Source: Pseudomonadota bacterium (lineage in GTDB: Bacteria; Pseudomonadota; Gammaproteobacteria; Burkholderiales; Burkholderiaceae_B). Taken from it: a stretch of DNA of 9,274 nucleotides. The position numbers and the translations under genes are program-made. This document shows, piece after piece, positions 7,355 to 9,274 of the stretch; within the stretch, counting starts at the first letter, position 1, and each line of letters opens with the position of its first letter. The stretch is taken from assembly GCA_023422555.1 (NCBI GenBank), contig JAFAGQ010000239.1:1-9274 (forward strand), in the 5' to 3' direction. The notes below the pieces were generated by a model that was given only the letters and a program-made list of their open reading frames with translations, was not told where the DNA came from and ran no database searches.

Positions 7355-7376
7355 AATCATCTGATGATTGTATCAT
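7355..7376. promoter_or_regulatory. Candidate GntR/FCD operator of overlapping palindromes
   Basis: AATCAT-CTG-ATGATT (7355-7369) and ATGAT-TGT-ATCAT (7364-7376) are both perfect inverted repeats that share the central ATGAT, so three alternating half-sites lie in 22 bp. The block starts 52 bases before the preferred gntR start codon. It lies directly upstream of a TATAAA element (7383-7388) facing the TctC gene, where a bound repressor would block polymerase. A -10-like TACAAT on the minus strand (complement of 7367-7372) also falls inside it. Short spaced palindromes of this size are usual for FCD-type regulators. Confidence 0.6.
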
Positions 7377-7388
7377 TGCTTTTATAAA
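7361..7388 (+). promoter_or_regulatory. Possible promoter of the second TctC/MR-MLE operon
   Basis: TATAAA at 7383-7388 (5 of 6 matches to TATAAT) is a good -10 candidate, with a start near 7395 and a leader of about 53 bases. The best -35 candidate, CTGATG at 7361-7366 with a 16-base gap, matches only 3 of 6 and lies within the operator-like palindromes. The -10 is more credible than the -35. Confidence 0.35.
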
Positions 7389-7447
7389 CACAGACCGGGC
7401 CCAGATTGGGGTCATCAGCCGGCTTACATCACCTAAAAGGACGAGAC

Positions 7448-8416
7448 ATGAAAAAACGACTTGCCGGCGTGTTGGCGCTGGTATTAAGCGGGGTGCTTCC
7501 CCCGATTGCAGTTCACGCCCAGGACTTTCCCAGTAAGCCCGTCACCATGATTGTTCCGGTTCCTCCGGGCGGTTCGGGTGACATGGTTTCACGACTCACC
7601 GCCTCAGCGGCGGCCAGCGATCTGGGGCAATCCATTGTGATTGAAAACCGGCCGGGCGCTACCGGAAATATTGGTACCGTCGTCGCTGTCAGATCTGCCC
7701 CAGACGGCCATACCATTTTCCTTTGCAGTATCGGCAATTGTTCGGTCAACTCGAGTCTGTATGCCAACCCAGGTTTCGATCTGTTCAAGGATATTACGCC
7801 TGTGATTCTGCTTGGATCATCCATCAATGTGCTGGTAGCCGGGCCGCAGTCAGGAATCAATAGCGTTGACGATCTGCTGAAGAAAGCCAAAAGCGGGCAG
7901 ATCAATTATGGTTCATCGGGCGTGGGGGCCTCTAACCATCTGGCCGGCGAAATGCTGAAGAAAATGGCAGGCATCAAAATGCTGCATGTTCCATACAAAG
8001 GTTCCGGTCCGGCCATCACAGATCTTATCGGTGGGCAGATTCAGGTGTTTTTTGACAATGAGCCATCCATTGCGCCCTTTATCCAATCCGGCAAGGTCAA
8101 GGCGCTGGCCGTCACAGGAAAGAAACGCTCCCCCAATTTTCCCGACGTACCTACCATGGAAGAACTGGGTTACAAAGGATTCATTATTGAACCCTGGTAT
8201 GCCATCGGTGCGCCGGCTGGTGTGCCGCCCAAAACTGTGGATCGTCTGAATCAGGCATTCCAGAACGGCCTCAAAGACGCGAAAGTACAAAAGACACTGC
8301 AGGCTGCAGGTATCAATCCCATTGGCGGCCCGCCCAGCGTCCTGAAAGATCATATAAAAAGTGAATATGACAAATGGGCCGACGTCATCAAATCACAGAA
8401 TATCACTACCCAGTAG
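7448..8416 (+). CDS. TctC/Bug-family periplasmic substrate-binding protein (second copy)
   Basis: 322 residues. The signal peptide MKKRLAGVLALVLSGVLP... ends in V-H-A, with cleavage likely after A24. The mature protein begins QDFPSKPVTMIVPVPPGG, the standard Bug-family start. Further marks are GGSGD (41-45) at the pocket, ENRPGATGN (66-74) and APDGHT (84-89), then SSGVGASNH and LHVPYKGSGPA in the second lobe. C93 and C98 lie close together after strand 4, a place where relatives usually have Ser or small residues, unlike the cysteine pair of the first copy. The two proteins share the family plan but differ clearly, so they are not a recent duplication and may bind different acids. AAAAGGA ends six bases before ATG 7448; an upstream ATG at 7406 gives an extra 14 residues that spoil the signal peptide. 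Only 7 bp separate it from the next gene. Confidence 0.94.
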   Translation: MKKRLAGVLALVLSGVLPPIAVHAQDFPSKPVTMIVPVPPGGSGDMVSRLTASAAASDLGQSIVIENRPGATGNIGTVVAVRSAPDGHTIFLCSIGNCSVNSSLYANPGFDLFKDITPVILLGSSINVLVAGPQSGINSVDDLLKKAKSGQINYGSSGVGASNHLAGEMLKKMAGIKMLHVPYKGSGPAITDLIGGQIQVFFDNEPSIAPFIQSGKVKALAVTGKKRSPNFPDVPTMEELGYKGFIIEPWYAIGAPAGVPPKTVDRLNQAFQNGLKDAKVQKTLQAAGINPIGGPPSVLKDHIKSEYDKWADVIKSQNITTQ

Positions 8417-8423
8417 CAGACCT

Positions 8424-9274
8424 ATGAAAATTATTGCAATTGAAACGATCAGACTTAAAACCCAGCCCAACCTGTTATGGGTACAGATTGAAACTGATGA
8501 AGGCATAACAGGACTGGGAGAAACCTTTCGTGGCGCACAGGCAGTGGAAACGTATATCCATTCGATGGCCGCACCGCTGCTATTAGGTAAGAATCCACTG
8601 GACATTGAACGCATACACCGCGTTCTGATGAAAGGTTATCTGGGATTCAATGGCAGTGGCGTTGAAACACGTGCGGCTTCCGCGATCGATATTGCGTTAT
8701 GGGATCTTCTGGGCAAGTATCTGGGACAGCCTGTCTACCAGCTATTAGGTGGTGCGTGTCATGATCGTATGCGAACATACAATACCTGCGCAGGGGTCGA
8801 CTACAACGCTCAATCGGTTCAACGACGATTGATTGAACAAGGTACATCGCGTATCCGCGGGAAATACGACGACCAGATTGCCTTTATCGAAAGTCCCGGC
8901 GAACTGGCCGAGAGTCTGCTGGAAGAGGGCTTCGAAGCCATGAAGATCTGGCCTTTTGATGCGGCCGCGACAGAAACCAATGGGCAGTTCGTCAATGCAA
9001 GACAGATGCGTCAGGGGCTGGAAGTCTTTGAAAAAATCCGCCTTGCAGTCGGCGACCGCATTGAAATTATGTGTGAGTTCCATTCCATGTGGAATGTGAC
9101 CTCCGCGCTGGCCATTGCCAGAGAGCTGAAACAGTATCGCCCGTTTTGGGCAGAGGACCCCATTAAAATGGATAGTGCGGGGGCACTGGCAGACTATCGC
9201 GATAAAGCGGGTATTCCGGTCTGCGGCAGTGAAACGCTCGCGGCGCAGGGCGCGTTCCGCGATCTTCTTGCGGC
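8424..9274 (+). CDS. Mandelate racemase/muconate lactonizing enzyme family protein (3' end outside window)
   Basis: 283 complete codons from ATG 8424, open to the window edge; roughly the last quarter of a typical enzyme of 370-400 residues is missing. The N-terminal capping domain begins MKIIAIETIRLKT and includes TDEGITGLGE (24-33). The barrel domain follows, with K174 (MKIWPFD) where the KxK base of the superfamily lies. Three acidic metal ligands are visible: E218 (CEFHS), E244 (WAEDP) and E270 (GSETLA). The enzyme should bind magnesium and take a proton next to a carboxylate, giving dehydration, epimerisation or cycloisomerisation of a sugar acid or similar compound. The first ligand is Glu in an E-F-H motif rather than the more common Asp, which resembles an unassigned branch rather than mandelate racemase itself. 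It starts 7 bp after the TctC stop without a clear ribosome site, so translation is probably coupled to that gene. Confidence 0.9.
   Translation, partial: MKIIAIETIRLKTQPNLLWVQIETDEGITGLGETFRGAQAVETYIHSMAAPLLLGKNPLDIERIHRVLMKGYLGFNGSGVETRAASAIDIALWDLLGKYLGQPVYQLLGGACHDRMRTYNTCAGVDYNAQSVQRRLIEQGTSRIRGKYDDQIAFIESPGELAESLLEEGFEAMKIWPFDAAATETNGQFVNARQMRQGLEVFEKIRLAVGDRIEIMCEFHSMWNVTSALAIARELKQYRPFWAEDPIKMDSAGALADYRDKAGIPVCGSETLAAQGAFRDLLA

Noticed and set aside
7913..8353. 146-residue minus-strand frame opposite the second TctC gene
   Set aside because: It is antisense to a clear family member, rich in Cys/His/Phe, and has no ribosome site or domain.
1..9274. Mobile elements, CRISPR arrays, tRNA or rRNA genes, phage or defence genes
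   Set aside because: No transposase, integrase, spaced repeats or structural-RNA sequences were recognised; all stretches over 300 bases are covered by ordinary metabolic or regulatory genes.

Overview
The window looks like a chromosomal segment of a beta-proteobacterium of the Burkholderiales, most likely Alcaligenaceae (an Advenella/Bordetella/Achromobacter-type genome). This rests on the two Bug/TctC-type periplasmic binding proteins with no partner permease, the LysR- and GntR-controlled small catabolic operons, and the moderate GC content. The genus is an inference from style, not a database result. I see no mobile element, CRISPR array, tRNA or rRNA.

Layout. Positions 1-180 are the Ala/Pro/Met-rich tail of a gene that starts outside the window, followed by a strong intrinsic terminator (276-317). 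Convergent to it is a small four-helix membrane protein of the CopD-like type (337-777, minus). Its upstream region holds a perfect FNR/ANR-type box (876-889). Divergent from it is ilvD (1040-2725), dihydroxy-acid dehydratase with the three cluster cysteines of the short, probably [2Fe-2S], form. Next comes a convergent lysR gene (2764-3690, minus) with its own hairpin terminator.

From 3691 onward the window is one catabolic neighbourhood made of two divergent regulator/operon units. Unit 1 is lysR facing a class II aldolase/adducin-type enzyme (3843-4628), a TctC/Bug binding protein (4686-5651) and a LigI/COG3618-type amidohydrolase (5710-6615). A 17-bp palindrome (3718-3734) lies where an autoregulating LysR protein would bind. 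Unit 2 is a GntR/FCD regulator (6569-7303, minus) facing a second TctC/Bug binding protein (7448-8416) and a mandelate racemase/muconate lactonizing enzyme (8424 to the window end, incomplete). Overlapping ATCAT/ATGAT palindromes (7355-7376) are its likely operator.

Working together: the two binding proteins would capture small carboxylates in the periplasm. The enolase-superfamily enzyme, the lactonase/isomerase-type amidohydrolase and the class II aldolase would dehydrate or isomerise, open a lactone of, and cleave or decarboxylate a sugar acid or related hydroxy-acid. The same pair of enzyme families (COG3618 amidohydrolase and MR/MLE enzyme) is known from aldaric-acid/galactarolactone metabolism in Agrobacterium. 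The real substrate cannot be read from the sequence, and no TctA/TctB permease is present in the window.
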